Shown here: positions 1 to 8,585 of the stretch, one piece after another | Numbering within the stretch: the stretch's first letter is position 1 | How the letters are laid out: every line of letters begins with the position of its first letter | DNA from: Fertoeibacter niger | GTDB taxonomy: Bacteria > Pseudomonadota > Alphaproteobacteria > Rhodobacterales > Rhodobacteraceae | Assembly (NCBI RefSeq): GCF_009380135.2 | Contig: NZ_WHUT02000004.1 | Span: 186,001 to 250,000 of the forward strand | Reading direction: 5' to 3' | Length of the DNA stretch: 64,000 nt | Program-made: the position numbers and the translations under genes | Notes under the pieces: generated by a model | What the model was told of the DNA's origin: nothing | Databases searched by the model: none | What the model saw: the letters and a program-made list of their open reading frames with translations, nothing else

Positions 1-42
1 GCGCTGATGGACTGGCTGGCCTCAAAGACCGACAAGCACTGA
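1..42 (+). CDS. 3' end of an unidentified gene (partial)
   Basis: The first 42 bases read as an open frame ending in TGA at 40-42 and encoding a short tail ending WLASKTDKH. The gene starts outside the window, so the product cannot be named. It is on the same strand as hisC, about 96 bp upstream, and could be part of the same transcription unit. Confidence 0.5.
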   Translation, partial: ALMDWLASKTDKH

Positions 43-72
43 TCGGGCACTGATCGGGCACTGATGCGGCAC
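40..72 (+). repeat. Three tandem copies of an 11-bp unit
   Basis: The unit TGATCGGGCAC is present at 40-50 and 51-61 and again, with two changes, at 62-72. The stop codon of the upstream partial gene lies in the first copy. It looks like a small slippage repeat rather than a binding site. Confidence 0.7.
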
Positions 73-138
73 AGAATATCGCACTGGTCTTGCGCCCTGC
101 GGGCCGTTACAACCCGCAGGCAACAGATCAGGTGAGAC

Positions 139-1224
139 ATGAGTGACGCCATACGCCCGCAGCCCGGCATTCTGGACATCGCGCTTTACGAGGGCGGGAA
201 AAGCCATGTGGCGGGCGTGGCGAATGCGCTGAAACTGTCATCGAACGAAAACCCCTTTGGCCCGTCCGATCGCGCCAAAGAGGCGTTTCAACGCACGGTG
301 CACACGCTGCACCGCTACCCGAACACCGACCATCACAACCTGCGCCATGCCATTGCCGAGGTGCACCGGCTGGATGCCGACCGGGTGATTTGCGGCTGTG
401 GGTCGGATGAGATCATCACCTTTCTGATGCAGGCCTATGCCGGGCCGGGCGACGAGGTGGTTTTCACCGAACACGGGTTTCTGATGTATCGCATTTCCGC
501 GCTGGCGGTGGGGGCGACGCCGGTAGAGGTGGCGGAACGCGAGCGCACGGCGGATGTCGATGCGATTCTGGCCGCCTGTTCGCAGCGCACGAAACTGGTG
601 TTCATCGCAAACCCCAACAACCCCACCGGAACGATGATCGGTGCCGCCGATGTGGCGCGGCTGGCCGATGGCCTGCCGCGGCAGGCGATACTGGTGCTGG
701 ACGGGGCCTATGCCGAATATGTGCAGGGCTATGACGGGGGCCTCGGGCTGATCGAAAGCCGCAGCAACGTGGTGATGACCCGCACATTTTCCAAGATTTA
801 CGGGCTGGGCGGGCTGCGGATTGGCTGGGGTTACGGGCCAAAACCGATCATTGACGTGCTGAACCGCATCCGTGGGCCGTTCAACCTTTCCACGGCCCAG
901 CTTGAGGTGGCCGAAGCCGCCGTGCGCGACCAGGATCATGTGAACCGCTGCCGGACCGAAAACGCCCGCTGGCGCGCCTGGCTGGCCGAGGCGCTGGCCG
1001 AGCTTGGGGTGCCGTCCGACACCTCGCTGGCGAATTTCGTGCTGGCGCGCTTTGCCGACGCCGCCGAGGCGGAAAACTGCGATGCATTTTTGCAGACCCA
1101 GGGGCTGATCGTGCGGCGGGTCAGCGGCTACAAGCTGCCGCATTGCCTGCGCATCACCGTGGGGGATGAGGCGTCATGCCGCCGCGTTGCCCATGCCATC
1201 GCCCAGTTCAAGGGCCTGCGCTGA
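139..1224 (+). CDS. hisC: Histidinol-phosphate aminotransferase family (HisC)
   Basis: This 361-residue protein is a PLP-dependent fold-type I aminotransferase. It carries the motif NPNNPTG near residue 158, the Asp-Ala-Tyr motif (DGAYAEY) that holds the cofactor ring, and the Schiff-base lysine in [10 protein letters not shown] at Lys219. HisC converts histidinol phosphate and 2-oxoglutarate to imidazole-acetol phosphate and glutamate in either direction. Because its stop codon overlaps the start of a prephenate dehydrogenase gene, this copy may also, or mainly, transaminate aromatic keto acids for tyrosine and phenylalanine synthesis, as HisC paralogues in such clusters do. The start is an ATG with AGGTGAG just upstream. 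Family assignment is firm; the physiological substrate is inferred. Confidence 0.93.
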   Translation: MSDAIRPQPGILDIALYEGGKSHVAGVANALKLSSNENPFGPSDRAKEAFQRTVHTLHRYPNTDHHNLRHAIAEVHRLDADRVICGCGSDEIITFLMQAYAGPGDEVVFTEHGFLMYRISALAVGATPVEVAERERTADVDAILAACSQRTKLVFIANPNNPTGTMIGAADVARLADGLPRQAILVLDGAYAEYVQGYDGGLGLIESRSNVVMTRTFSKIYGLGGLRIGWGYGPKPIIDVLNRIRGPFNLSTAQLEVAEAAVRDQDHVNRCRTENARWRAWLAEALAELGVPSDTSLANFVLARFADAAEAENCDAFLQTQGLIVRRVSGYKLPHCLRITVGDEASCRRVAHAIAQFKGLR

Positions 1225-2156
1225 TGGCGGCGATCTACAACCGCGTGGCGCTGATCGGGCTGGGGCTGATTGCCTCGTCAATGGCGCATGCGATGCGGGC
1301 CGAGGGGCTGGCGGCCGAGATCGTGGGCTATGCGCGTTCCGCCGAAACCCGGGCCACGGTGCGCGAGCTGGGGTTCTGCGACCGGGTGACAGACACGGCG
1401 GCCGAGGCTGTGGCCGGGGCCGATCTGGTGGTGCTGGCCGTGCCGGTGGGTGCGATGGGCGCGCTGGCCGAGGAAATCGCACCGCATCTGGCCCCCGGGG
1501 CCATGGTAACGGATGTGGGGTCGGTGAAACAGGCGGTCATTGCCGCCGTCGTCCCGCATATCCCGGCGGGTGTGCATTTCATCGCCGGGCATCCGCTGGC
1601 GGGCACCGAACATTCGGGGCCGCGTTCCGGCTTTGCCACGCTGTTCCGCAACCGCTGGTGGCTTTTGACGCCTGCCGAAGATGCAGACCCGGTGGCCTTG
1701 GCCCGGCTGCGCGCGCTGTGCGAGGGCATGGGTGCCAATGTCGATGTGATGGACGCCCCGCATCACGATCTTGTGCTGGCCGTCACCAGCCACACGCCGC
1801 ATCTGATCGCCTATACGATGGTGGGCGTGGCCGACGACCTGCGCCGAGTCACCGACAGCGAGGTGATCCGGTATTCTGCCGCCGGTTTCCGCGATTTCAC
1901 CCGCATCGCGGCCTCTGACCCGACCATGTGGCGCGACGTGTTCCTGACCAACAAGGAGGCGACGCTGGATATTCTGGGCCGCTTCACCGAGGAACTGTTT
2001 GCCCTGCAACGCGCCATCCGGCTGGGCGACGGCGATCATCTGCACAAATACTTCACCCGCACCCGCGCGATCCGGCGCGGGATCATTGAGGCGGGGCAGG
2101 ATACATCGGCCCCCGACTTCGGGCGCAGCGGCACGACTGCCGCGCCGGGGGCATGA
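1224..2156 (+). CDS. tyrC: Prephenate/arogenate dehydrogenase
   Basis: The 310-residue product begins with a Rossmann dinucleotide fold (GLGLIASSMA, residues 12-21) and contains the family motif AGHPLAGTEHSG around residue 125 and the helical motif SHTPHLIAYTM typical of TyrA/TyrC dehydrogenases. It would oxidatively decarboxylate prephenate (or arogenate) to 4-hydroxyphenylpyruvate (or tyrosine) with NAD(P). The ATG overlaps the hisC stop (ATGA-type overlap at 1222-1226), which fixes the start and implies translational coupling. There is no chorismate mutase or ACT domain, so it is the monofunctional form. An open frame extends upstream to 1176 but lies inside hisC. Confidence 0.9.
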   Translation: MAAIYNRVALIGLGLIASSMAHAMRAEGLAAEIVGYARSAETRATVRELGFCDRVTDTAAEAVAGADLVVLAVPVGAMGALAEEIAPHLAPGAMVTDVGSVKQAVIAAVVPHIPAGVHFIAGHPLAGTEHSGPRSGFATLFRNRWWLLTPAEDADPVALARLRALCEGMGANVDVMDAPHHDLVLAVTSHTPHLIAYTMVGVADDLRRVTDSEVIRYSAAGFRDFTRIAASDPTMWRDVFLTNKEATLDILGRFTEELFALQRAIRLGDGDHLHKYFTRTRAIRRGIIEAGQDTSAPDFGRSGTTAAPGA

Positions 2157-2159
2157 CGG

Positions 2160-3161
2160 ATGCGGGCTGTGGTGCCCTTGCTGCTGGGTCTGGTGCTGCT
2201 GGCCGGTGCGGCGGCGGCGGCGCCTGAAACCTCGCTGCGTCCCAAACCGCGCCCCTTTGCGACAATGCCCATGCCGGTAGGCGCACCGGTGGCGCTGACC
2301 CCGCCGGGCGAACTCGCCCCCGCCCAGCAGGGCACCGCGCCCGCCACCGCGGCGCAGCCCCCTGCCCCCACGGTTGTCGCCAACCCTTCCGGCAGCATCG
2401 AGCGCCCGTCGCTGCGCCCCCAACTGCGCCCTGTGCGGCAGGTGGCCGCCGCGCCGGCACCAGACCAGTCAACGCCCCCCGAAGTGACAATGGCCGCACC
2501 ACCCGCAGCCCTTGCCCCCGCCGAACCGCCCCCGCGCCGTGGCCTTGCGCGCCTGTTCGGCCCGCGCAAGGAAACCGCCGAGCCGCGCGTGCTGGCCGGG
2601 GCCGCCATCCGCCCCAACCCGGGCAAAGAGGCCGCGATCAGCCGCAAGGGCGCGGTCTGCGGCGACCCGGCAATCAAGGGCGTCACGCTGGCCCCGATTC
2701 CCGGCAAACTGCGCGGTTGCGGCATTGCCGAACCTGTGCAGGTCACATCGGTAGACGGGGTGGCGCTGAGCATGGCCGCCACGCTGGATTGCACCACCGC
2801 CCGCGCGCTGAAAACCTGGGTGCAGACCGGTCTGAAACCGGCCTTTGGCCGCGACAAGGTGGCCGGGTTGCAGATCGCCGCGCATTACGCCTGCCGCAGC
2901 CAGAACAACCGCAAGGGCGCGCCGATCAGCGAGCATGGGCGCGGCAAGGCCATCGACATTTCCGGCATCATTCTGACGGACGGCAACACATTGACGATCG
3001 AAGGTGACTGGCGGCGGCGCAACGGGCGCGCGATCAAACAGGCCTACAAGGCAGGCTGCGGCATTTTCGGCACAACTCTGGGCCCGGGTTCGGATGGCTA
3101 TCACGAAGATCACATGCATTTCGATACCGCCAGCCACCGCAACGGATCTTACTGCCGCTAG
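2160..3161 (+). CDS. Extensin-like C-terminal domain protein, secreted
   Basis: The 333-residue protein starts with a signal peptide (hydrophobic stretch at residues 5-22). A long Pro/Ala-rich low-complexity linker (about 23-155) follows, then a compact C-terminal domain with SEHGRGKAIDIS and EDHMHFD. These His/Asp motifs resemble the metal ligands of the M15 / D-Ala-D-Ala carboxypeptidase fold, and this arrangement is the extensin-like C-terminal family of alphaproteobacteria. Four cysteines in the domain suggest periplasmic disulfides. A cell-wall role is inferred; the substrate is not known. It starts 3 bp after the previous stop, so it is probably in the same operon as hisC and the dehydrogenase. 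Confidence 0.85.
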   Translation: MRAVVPLLLGLVLLAGAAAAAPETSLRPKPRPFATMPMPVGAPVALTPPGELAPAQQGTAPATAAQPPAPTVVANPSGSIERPSLRPQLRPVRQVAAAPAPDQSTPPEVTMAAPPAALAPAEPPPRRGLARLFGPRKETAEPRVLAGAAIRPNPGKEAAISRKGAVCGDPAIKGVTLAPIPGKLRGCGIAEPVQVTSVDGVALSMAATLDCTTARALKTWVQTGLKPAFGRDKVAGLQIAAHYACRSQNNRKGAPISEHGRGKAIDISGIILTDGNTLTIEGDWRRRNGRAIKQAYKAGCGIFGTTLGPGSDGYHEDHMHFDTASHRNGSYCR

Positions 3162-3206
3162 CGGACCGGCCCCGGCAGGCTTCGGCCACAGCGGAGTTGG
3201 TAGCAA

Positions 3207-3524
3207 TCAGACCACGCCGGCAACCTCATACATCACCGGCTCGAACCGCGTGCAAAGCGCCGAGAACCGCCGGTTGCGCTCGCGCATTTCCGGTGTGCGC
3301 AGCATGGCCATGAAATCCTCGCGCCGCGCCCATTGCGAGTAGTTGGCAATACGGGTCTGCGCGTCGTTCACATGCAGCCCGGCAGCGATGAAACCGGGCT
3401 GGTGGCGAATCACTTCGGCATAGGCGGCCTGCAATTCCTCCAGAAGATCGGCGCAGGTGCCGGGCGTCATTTCGAATGTGGTGATCACGGTCTGGCCCGT
3501 GAATCCGGCTGCGATGCTGACCAT
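3207..3524 (-). CDS. Antibiotic biosynthesis monooxygenase (ABM) fold protein
   Basis: The predicted 105-residue protein has the features of the small dimeric alpha+beta barrel ABM family: an initial strand VITTFEMTPG, a helix with LLEELQAAYAEV, then PGFIAAGLHVN and NYSQWARREDFMAML. Family members act as cofactor-free monooxygenases or haem-degrading enzymes, but many have no known substrate. The start is the ATG at 3524, preceded by AGGGAGGA at good spacing. An open frame runs 37 codons further upstream without family similarity, so the longer form is rejected. The gene is alone on this strand. Confidence 0.75.
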   Translation of the reverse strand: MVSIAAGFTGQTVITTFEMTPGTCADLLEELQAAYAEVIRHQPGFIAAGLHVNDAQTRIANYSQWARREDFMAMLRTPEMRERNRRFSALCTRFEPVMYEVAGVV

Positions 3525-3659
3525 GGGCGGTCCTCCCTCTGCCCGGCCATACTGCGCCCATGGGCCGCCTCGGGCAAGCATGACCTTGCCGATTGCGGCA
3601 TGGCCCCCCTGTTGCCGCGCCCCGCCACATGCCAATGTGCCGCAAAACAGGAGGCTCCG

Positions 3660-3947
3660 TTGCGCTACACACTCATTCTGGCACTGGCCACCACGCCCGG
3701 CTTTGCCGCATCCGCCCTTGCCTCATCCGACGATGCCTGGACAGAGTTCCGGGCTGATGTGCAGATCGCCTGTGCCGCACTTCTTCCGGCTGATTCCACC
3801 CCGGTGATCGAGGTAAACCCTTTTGGTTCCGAACGTTATGGTGCCGCGCTTGTGACGATGGCCGCAGGCACCGGGGCCGAACGCATGGTCTGCATCTATG
3901 ACAAGCAGGCAGGCACAGCCGAGATCACCGGCCCCTTCGCGCCCTAG
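3660..3947 (+). CDS. Small secreted protein of unknown function
   Basis: A TTG start at 3660 is placed by a strong AGGAGG site five bases upstream. It yields a 95-residue protein with a signal peptide (LILALATTPGFAASALA). The mature part is about 75 residues, with two cysteines that could form a disulfide. No family is recognised. Reading the frame from an upstream ATG would run through the divergent monooxygenase-fold gene and is less likely. Confidence 0.65.
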   Translation: MRYTLILALATTPGFAASALASSDDAWTEFRADVQIACAALLPADSTPVIEVNPFGSERYGAALVTMAAGTGAERMVCIYDKQAGTAEITGPFAP

Positions 3948-3990
3948 CATTTCGCTTTCCACCGGCGTGAAGCCCGGCTAAACTGCGCCG

Positions 3991-4176
3991 ATGAAGTTTC
4001 TAGACGCCGACCATCCCTTCTTCCGCCCCGTCTGGCGCCGCTGGGCTACGGCTCTGTTTCCCTTGGGCTGGGGGGCGTTTGAACTCAGCATGGGCAACCC
4101 CGGTTGGGCGCTGCTGTTTGGCGCGGTTGGGGCCTATGCGTTTTGGGTGCTGATCTTCAAAGGGCCAAGCACCTAA
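3991..4176 (+). CDS. Small membrane protein (DUF3329-like)
   Basis: This 61-residue protein begins MKFLDADHPFFRPVWRRW, followed by one long or two short hydrophobic segments separated by ELSMGNPGWA. The layout (short amphipathic start with HPFFRP, then WALLFGAVGAYAFW) resembles the small Rhodobacterales membrane proteins assigned to DUF3329, from memory. The function is unknown. Its last four bases overlap the 3' end of the convergent parA-like gene. Confidence 0.65.
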   Translation: MKFLDADHPFFRPVWRRWATALFPLGWGAFELSMGNPGWALLFGAVGAYAFWVLIFKGPST

Positions 4177-4799
4177 AGCAGGCCACGGATTTCGGCCAAC
4201 AGGGCCAGAACCTCGGCCCCGGCGTGCGACTTTCCGGCCTCAAGCGCGCCCAGGCCTTGCCCAAGGGTTTCTGCAAAAACAACGCGGTAGCCAAGTTTGG
4301 CCACGGCCACCTCGGCATTCAGCGCAGCAGCGGCTCCGGCCACTTCCTCGCCCAGTCGGGTGCCTGCCTTGGTGCGGTTCAGCACGATGGTGGCGCGCTT
4401 GCGCTCGCGGCTGGCCAGATCAAGCACGCCTTCGGTGGCCCAAAGATCGACATGGCTGGAGGCGACGGGAATCAGCACCAGATCCGCCTCGCGCAGCGCG
4501 GGGCGCAGGTCGGCATCCACCTTGGGCGGGGTATCGACGATGACTATGTCGTTGATTTTACGTAGCTTTTCGCATTCATAGCTGACACCCCAGGCGCTGG
4601 CGGTCGACAGGTCCATGCCAGGATCACCCAACCGGTCACGGCGGGCAAGAAACCAGCGGCCGAGGCTGCCCTGCGGATCGGTATCCAGCAGCGCAACCCG
4701 TTGACCGGCCTGCATGAATGCGACGGCAAGGTTGACGGCGAGGGTGGTTTTGCCAGACCCGCCCTTTTGCTGGGCTATGGTGATCACCTTGCCGGCCAT
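4173..4799 (-). CDS. Orphan ParA/MinD-family ATPase
   Basis: The 208-residue protein has the deviant Walker A motif KGGSGKTT (residues 12-19), the LLDTDPQGS motif and a DTPPK Walker B region. This is the ParA branch of the SIMIBI ATPases, which segregate plasmids, chromosomes or protein clusters by dynamic surface binding. There is no parB gene and no parS-like array beside it, so it is an orphan of the type called ParA-like or PpfA-like in Rhodobacteraceae. The chosen ATG has AGGAGG upstream (rc of 4801-4810); the frame extends 16 codons further without a ribosome site. Confidence 0.85.
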   Translation of the reverse strand: MAGKVITIAQQKGGSGKTTLAVNLAVAFMQAGQRVALLDTDPQGSLGRWFLARRDRLGDPGMDLSTASAWGVSYECEKLRKINDIVIVDTPPKVDADLRPALREADLVLIPVASSHVDLWATEGVLDLASRERKRATIVLNRTKAGTRLGEEVAGAAAALNAEVAVAKLGYRVVFAETLGQGLGALEAGKSHAGAEVLALLAEIRGLL

Positions 4800-4859
4800 C
4801 GAATCCTCCTGATGCTGCGATGCAGCATAACGCGGATGCGGCTGCAATGCACGGGCGCA

Positions 4860-5153
4860 TCATCGCTTGGGGCAGCGGATGCGTCCACGCATTTCGCCAG
4901 AGTCGCCCTGAAGGGTGGAGGGGACAAGGGTGCAGCCCGTAACCTGTGGAATGATTTCGATCATTTCGGCGCGGATCGCCTGATGTTCGCCGCGTTTCGC
5001 ATAGCCGAGGCGGATGATTTCGACCTGATTCTCCTTCTGAAACACCACATACTGCCGCCCGCCCCGCGTCACCTCATGCCGTTCGGCCCCCATAAACTGC
5101 GGCGCGGGAGAGGCCCCGCAGGCGAAAAGGAGGAGGAGAACGAGCCAGCGCAT
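4860..5153 (-). CDS. Putative small lipoprotein
   Basis: The 97-residue protein starts MRWLVLLLLFACG, a short lipoprotein-type signal with a cysteine at residue 13. The residue before the small residue is Phe, so the lipobox is not perfect. The mature part has the pattern VTRGGRQYVVFQKENQVEIIRLGYAKRGEH and three further cysteine/basic residues near the end; no characterised family is recognised. It lies just upstream of the parA-like gene on the same strand. The ribosome site is weak, and a GTG one codon upstream is an alternative start. Confidence 0.6.
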   Translation of the reverse strand: MRWLVLLLLFACGASPAPQFMGAERHEVTRGGRQYVVFQKENQVEIIRLGYAKRGEHQAIRAEMIEIIPQVTGCTLVPSTLQGDSGEMRGRIRCPKR

Positions 5154-5314
5154 CACCCGGTTCTGCACGGGCGAGGTTAAGGGCGGGTTAATCTGGCCGG
5201 ATTTGGAGCGTGTGATTTCGATGCACACCCCATGCACAACCGATGCAGACGCGACGGGGAACCGGAACGCCCCGCCGCGCGTTGCAAAAGCGACATCAAC
5301 ACCGGAGAATCGTC

Positions 5315-5458
5315 ATGCGCAAACCCATGTTCCTGCTGCCCCTGCTCGCCCTGTTCGCCGTCGCCGCCTGCGAAACCGTGCAAGGCGCCGGACGCGACCT
5401 GTCGACCGCCGGTCAGGCAATCACGCAGGAAAGCCAGGAAGTGCAGAACGATCTGTGA
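5315..5458 (+). CDS. Entericidin EcnA/B-family lipoprotein
   Basis: A 47-residue product with a lipoprotein signal (lipobox VAAC, Cys19), followed by ETVQGAGRDLSTAGQAITQE, the characteristic amphipathic helix of the entericidin A/B family. These are very small membrane lipoproteins related to an E. coli antidote/toxin pair that respond to stress; in alphaproteobacteria they usually occur alone and their role is unclear. A GGAG site precedes the ATG at 5315. A strong terminator follows within 25 bp, so it is a single-gene transcript. Confidence 0.85.
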   Translation: MRKPMFLLPLLALFAVAACETVQGAGRDLSTAGQAITQESQEVQNDL

Positions 5459-5480
5459 TCGGTTTGGTTGTGTGAGTGGT

Positions 5481-5512
5481 GCGGCCCGGGGGAACCCGGG
5501 TCGCTTTTGTTT
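5481..5512 (+). terminator. Rho-independent terminator of the entericidin-like gene
   Basis: GCGGCCCGGG at 5481-5490 pairs with CCCGGGTCGC at 5495-5504 (10 bp, one G-T pair) around a GGAA loop and is followed by TTTTGTTT. It lies 23 bp after the stop codon. Confidence 0.9.
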
Positions 5513-5519
5513 GGGGGGC

Positions 5520-5636
5520 GAGTTGTGCCGGCTGTGGCTGGGGGATTGGCGGATCGTTTATCGGATCAAGGACGGGCGGTCGGTGGCGCTGGTGACTGCG
5601 GTAGCTCGGCGGGGTGGGGTTTATGAGGGGTTGTGA
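5520..5636 (+). pseudogene. C-terminal fragment of a RelE/ParE-family toxin
   Basis: The frame ending at 5636 reads LWLGDWRIVYRIKDGRS, then VALVTAVARRGGVYEGL. This matches the last two strands of RelE/ParE/HigB toxins, where GDWR(V/I)xYRI and a terminal HRxxVY are diagnostic. The first half of a toxin (about 50 residues) is missing: upstream bases are the terminator of the previous gene. No antitoxin gene is next to it. It is therefore a decayed remnant. The terminal His-Arg-Arg-type residues are ARRG here. Confidence 0.6.
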
Positions 5637-5651
5637 AGATTTGCTTATGAG

Positions 5652-6500
5652 TTATTCGTCATCGTCCGGAAGATCAATAACATCATGTACTTGCAAAATC
5701 TTGAAGACAATCGGGCGGTCGCCCCTTAGAACTGCAAGCACATCAACCACAAAACCCTTTTTAAAAATATTATCGTCCGCGTCTCTGATTTCGTGCTTAA
5801 CGCGCTGCTCAGACAACTGTGATGCATAGATTATTGGCAAATCTTTTGGTGTGATTTCTGAGATAACAACTCGCTCACCACTACGTTTGTCAATCTGAGC
5901 ACTGTTAACGTCGGAACGCGTGAAAACCATTAGAACGCGCTCGTGGACTTTTGTGCCTTCAACCTCAATCCGTTTGTATTCTGCTTCAATTACCTTCTCG
6001 ACCAATCTTGCATCAGAAGTTGAGAATTTAAACGCTGCCCGAACCTGCCGCTTTCCATCCTCAAAAGTTGCAGCCTCAAGAGTCGAACTTGCGCTGGGAT
6101 CGCGCGCGATTGCTTCTACAGCCAAGGCAAAGGTCTTTAGTTCTGATTTCCCAAACCCATCAGGAATTACTCCTGACGCAAGAGTCGCAATCCTCTCTCC
6201 CCACTGTTTTACAAATTCGACAGCCTGCCAGATCTGCTCAGCTTGGGTTGCAATTATTGGCAAAGTGCTTGCTACAACGGGAATAAGATCGGCAACAATA
6301 GACCCAGCCCTGACCTCCTTAACATAGATTGTGGCAGAATCTTTGACATCTGGATTGCTTCTTAAACTCTCCTGATATTCCTTAGCAATGGACGTGAAAG
6401 CACCGATAAAAGCACTTAGTTCAATCGGCTCGCTGTTATTTATGGTAAGCGTAAGAATAACTTTCGGCTCATGCAAATCTCTTATCAGTGCGTCATCCAA
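5652..6500 (-). CDS. AT-rich gene of unknown function downstream of lepA
   Basis: This 282-codon gene has base composition and codon use clearly more AT-rich than all its neighbours, so recent acquisition is likely. It starts with TTG (no in-frame ATG nearby), placed by AGGGAG eight bases upstream. The N-terminal part has VILTLTINNSEPIELSAF and YVKEVRAGSIVADLIPVV, then a hydrophobic segment (residues about 73-87) and an aromatic/charged helix. This resembles, weakly, the short alpha+beta effector-associated modules in bacterial conflict proteins that carry a GS-hydrophobic-acidic motif before a membrane-like helix. The C-terminal part (150-282) is predicted alpha+beta with no motif I know. 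It lies 21 bp after lepA on the same strand and could be read through from it. The function is unknown. Confidence 0.75.
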   Translation of the reverse strand: MDDALIRDLHEPKVILTLTINNSEPIELSAFIGAFTSIAKEYQESLRSNPDVKDSATIYVKEVRAGSIVADLIPVVASTLPIIATQAEQIWQAVEFVKQWGERIATLASGVIPDGFGKSELKTFALAVEAIARDPSASSTLEAATFEDGKRQVRAAFKFSTSDARLVEKVIEAEYKRIEVEGTKVHERVLMVFTRSDVNSAQIDKRSGERVVISEITPKDLPIIYASQLSEQRVKHEIRDADDNIFKKGFVVDVLAVLRGDRPIVFKILQVHDVIDLPDDDE

Positions 6501-6521
6501 TAACGAAACTCCCTAAGTTAC

Positions 6522-8321
6522 TCACCCATCCATCTTCAACGCATTGATAAACGCCTGCTGCGGGATTTCCACTTTCCCGAACTGGCGCATCTTCTTCTTC
6601 CCGGCCTTCTGCTTTTCCAGCAGCTTCTTCTTGCGGGTGGCGTCGCCGCCGTAGCATTTCGCCGTCACGTCCTTGCGCATCGCCGACAACGTTTCGCGCG
6701 CAATGACCCGCCCGCCGATGGCTGCCTGGATCGGGATCTTGAACATGTGGCGGGGGATCAGCTCTTTCAGCTTTTCCACCATCGCCCGGCCACGCATGTC
6801 GGCGCGGTCGCGGTGGACCATCATCGAGAGGGCATCGACGGGTTCGTCATTCACCAGCACCGACATTTTCACAAGGAAATCCTCGCGGTAGCCGGTGATG
6901 TTATAGTCGAAGGACGCATAGCCCTTGGTCACGGATTTCAGCCGGTCATAGAAATCGAACACCACCTCGTTCAGCGGCAGGTCATAGACCACCATGGCGC
7001 GCTGCCCGGCGTAGGACAGATCAGCCTGGATGCCGCGGCGGTCCTGGCACAGCTTCAGGATGTCGCCCAGATATTCATCGGGCACCATGATGGTGGCCTT
7101 GATGCGGGGTTCTTCGATGTGATCGACATAGGTGAGGTCGGGCATGTCGGCGGGGTTGTGCAGTTCCTGCATGGTCCCGTCCTTCATGTAGATGTGGTAG
7201 ACGACCGAGGGCGCGGTGGTGATCAGGTCGATATCATATTCGCGTTCCAGTCGGTCGCGCACGACCTCCAGATGCAGAAGGCCGAGAAAGCCGCAGCGGA
7301 AGCCGAAGCCGAGGGCCGCCGAGGTTTCCATCTCGTAGGTGAAGGAGGCGTCGTTCAGGGCCAGTTTCTCGATCGCGTCGCGCAGGGGTTCGAATTCGTT
7401 GGCGTCCACCGGGAAGAGGCCGCAGAACACCACGGGCTGCGCGGGTTTGAAGCCGGGGAGTGCGACCTCGCAGCCCTTGCGCTCATGGGTGATCGTGTCG
7501 CCGACGCGGGTGTCGCGCACCTGTTTGATTGAGGCGGTGAGCACGCCGATTTCGCCCGGGCCCAGTTCGTCGATATCCACCATCTGCGGTTTCAGCACCG
7601 ACAGGCGGTCGATGCCATAGACGGCATTGGTCTGCATCATGCGCACGCGGTCGCCTTTGCGCATGACGCCATCCATCACGCGGATCATGACGACGACGCC
7701 CAGATAGGCGTCATACCAGCTGTCCACCAGCATGGCCTTCAGGGGCGCGTTGCGGTCGCCCTTGGGGGCGGGCAGGCGTTTCACGATGGCCTCCAGCACA
7801 TCGGGGATACCGAGGCCGGATTTGGCCGAGATCAGCACGGCGTCGGAGGCGTCGAGGCCGATCACATCCTCGATCTGCTGGCGGATGCGGTCGGGTTCCG
7901 CCGCCGGAAGGTCGATCTTGTTCAGGACGGGCACGATTTCATGCCCGGCATCCAGCGCCTGATAGACATTGGCCAGTGTCTGCGCCTCGACCCCTTGGCT
8001 GGCATCGACGACCAGCAGCGAGCCTTCGACGGCGCGCATGGAGCGGGAGACCTCATAGGCGAAATCGACGTGTCCGGGGGTGTCGATCAGGTTGAGGATA
8101 TAGGTGTTGCCATCCTTGGCCGGATATTCCAGCCGCACGGTGTTGGCCTTGATCGTGATGCCGCGCTCCCTCTCGATATCCATGCTGTCAAGCATCTGGG
8201 CTTTCATGTCGCGGTCGGCGACAGTGCCCGTCAGCTGGATCAGCCGGTCGGCGAGGGTGGATTTACCGTGGTCGATATGGGCCACGATGGAGAAATTGCG
8301 GATGAGATCAAGCTGGGTCAT
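6522..8321 (-). CDS. lepA: Elongation factor 4 (LepA)
   Basis: The 599-residue protein has the length of E. coli LepA and the translational-GTPase motifs: G1 AHIDHGKST at residues 14-22, the RGIT switch, DTPGH and NKID. The C-terminal LepA-specific domain ends in a basic stretch ([16 protein letters not shown]), and the C-terminal sequence [12 protein letters not shown] is typical. LepA is a ribosomal GTPase that acts in back-translocation or initiation under ionic or cold stress. The start at [17 protein letters not shown] agrees with the family; another ATG lies three codons upstream and an open frame reaches 8360. The AT-rich unknown gene follows directly. Confidence 0.97.
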   Translation of the reverse strand: MTQLDLIRNFSIVAHIDHGKSTLADRLIQLTGTVADRDMKAQMLDSMDIERERGITIKANTVRLEYPAKDGNTYILNLIDTPGHVDFAYEVSRSMRAVEGSLLVVDASQGVEAQTLANVYQALDAGHEIVPVLNKIDLPAAEPDRIRQQIEDVIGLDASDAVLISAKSGLGIPDVLEAIVKRLPAPKGDRNAPLKAMLVDSWYDAYLGVVVMIRVMDGVMRKGDRVRMMQTNAVYGIDRLSVLKPQMVDIDELGPGEIGVLTASIKQVRDTRVGDTITHERKGCEVALPGFKPAQPVVFCGLFPVDANEFEPLRDAIEKLALNDASFTYEMETSAALGFGFRCGFLGLLHLEVVRDRLEREYDIDLITTAPSVVYHIYMKDGTMQELHNPADMPDLTYVDHIEEPRIKATIMVPDEYLGDILKLCQDRRGIQADLSYAGQRAMVVYDLPLNEVVFDFYDRLKSVTKGYASFDYNITGYREDFLVKMSVLVNDEPVDALSMMVHRDRADMRGRAMVEKLKELIPRHMFKIPIQAAIGGRVIARETLSAMRKDVTAKCYGGDATRKKKLLEKQKAGKKKMRQFGKVEIPQQAFINALKMDG

Positions 8322-8585
8322 GCGGGGCATATGAGCAGGAATCACTGGGGGGTCAAGCACCCAGAACGGCGGCGCGGGTCAGGGGGCGGGGGCGGGGCAC
8401 CGGCGCGGGGCGACCACCCGATGTTGTGGCAGGGCCAGCCCGCACCTACAGCCCCTTGCCCGCATCGGCTGATGCCCGCCCAAGCCCCGGGGGGCATTGA
8501 AAAATTCCCGCCGAATCGGCATACTTCGTGTCACAAAACTGCATGCGGCAGGGATCAACCCCGCCCTTTGGCACGAGGCAGACAG

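Noticed and set aside
40-72. Possible CRISPR or direct-repeat array
   Set aside because: Only three 11-bp units with no spacers, so it is a simple tandem repeat.
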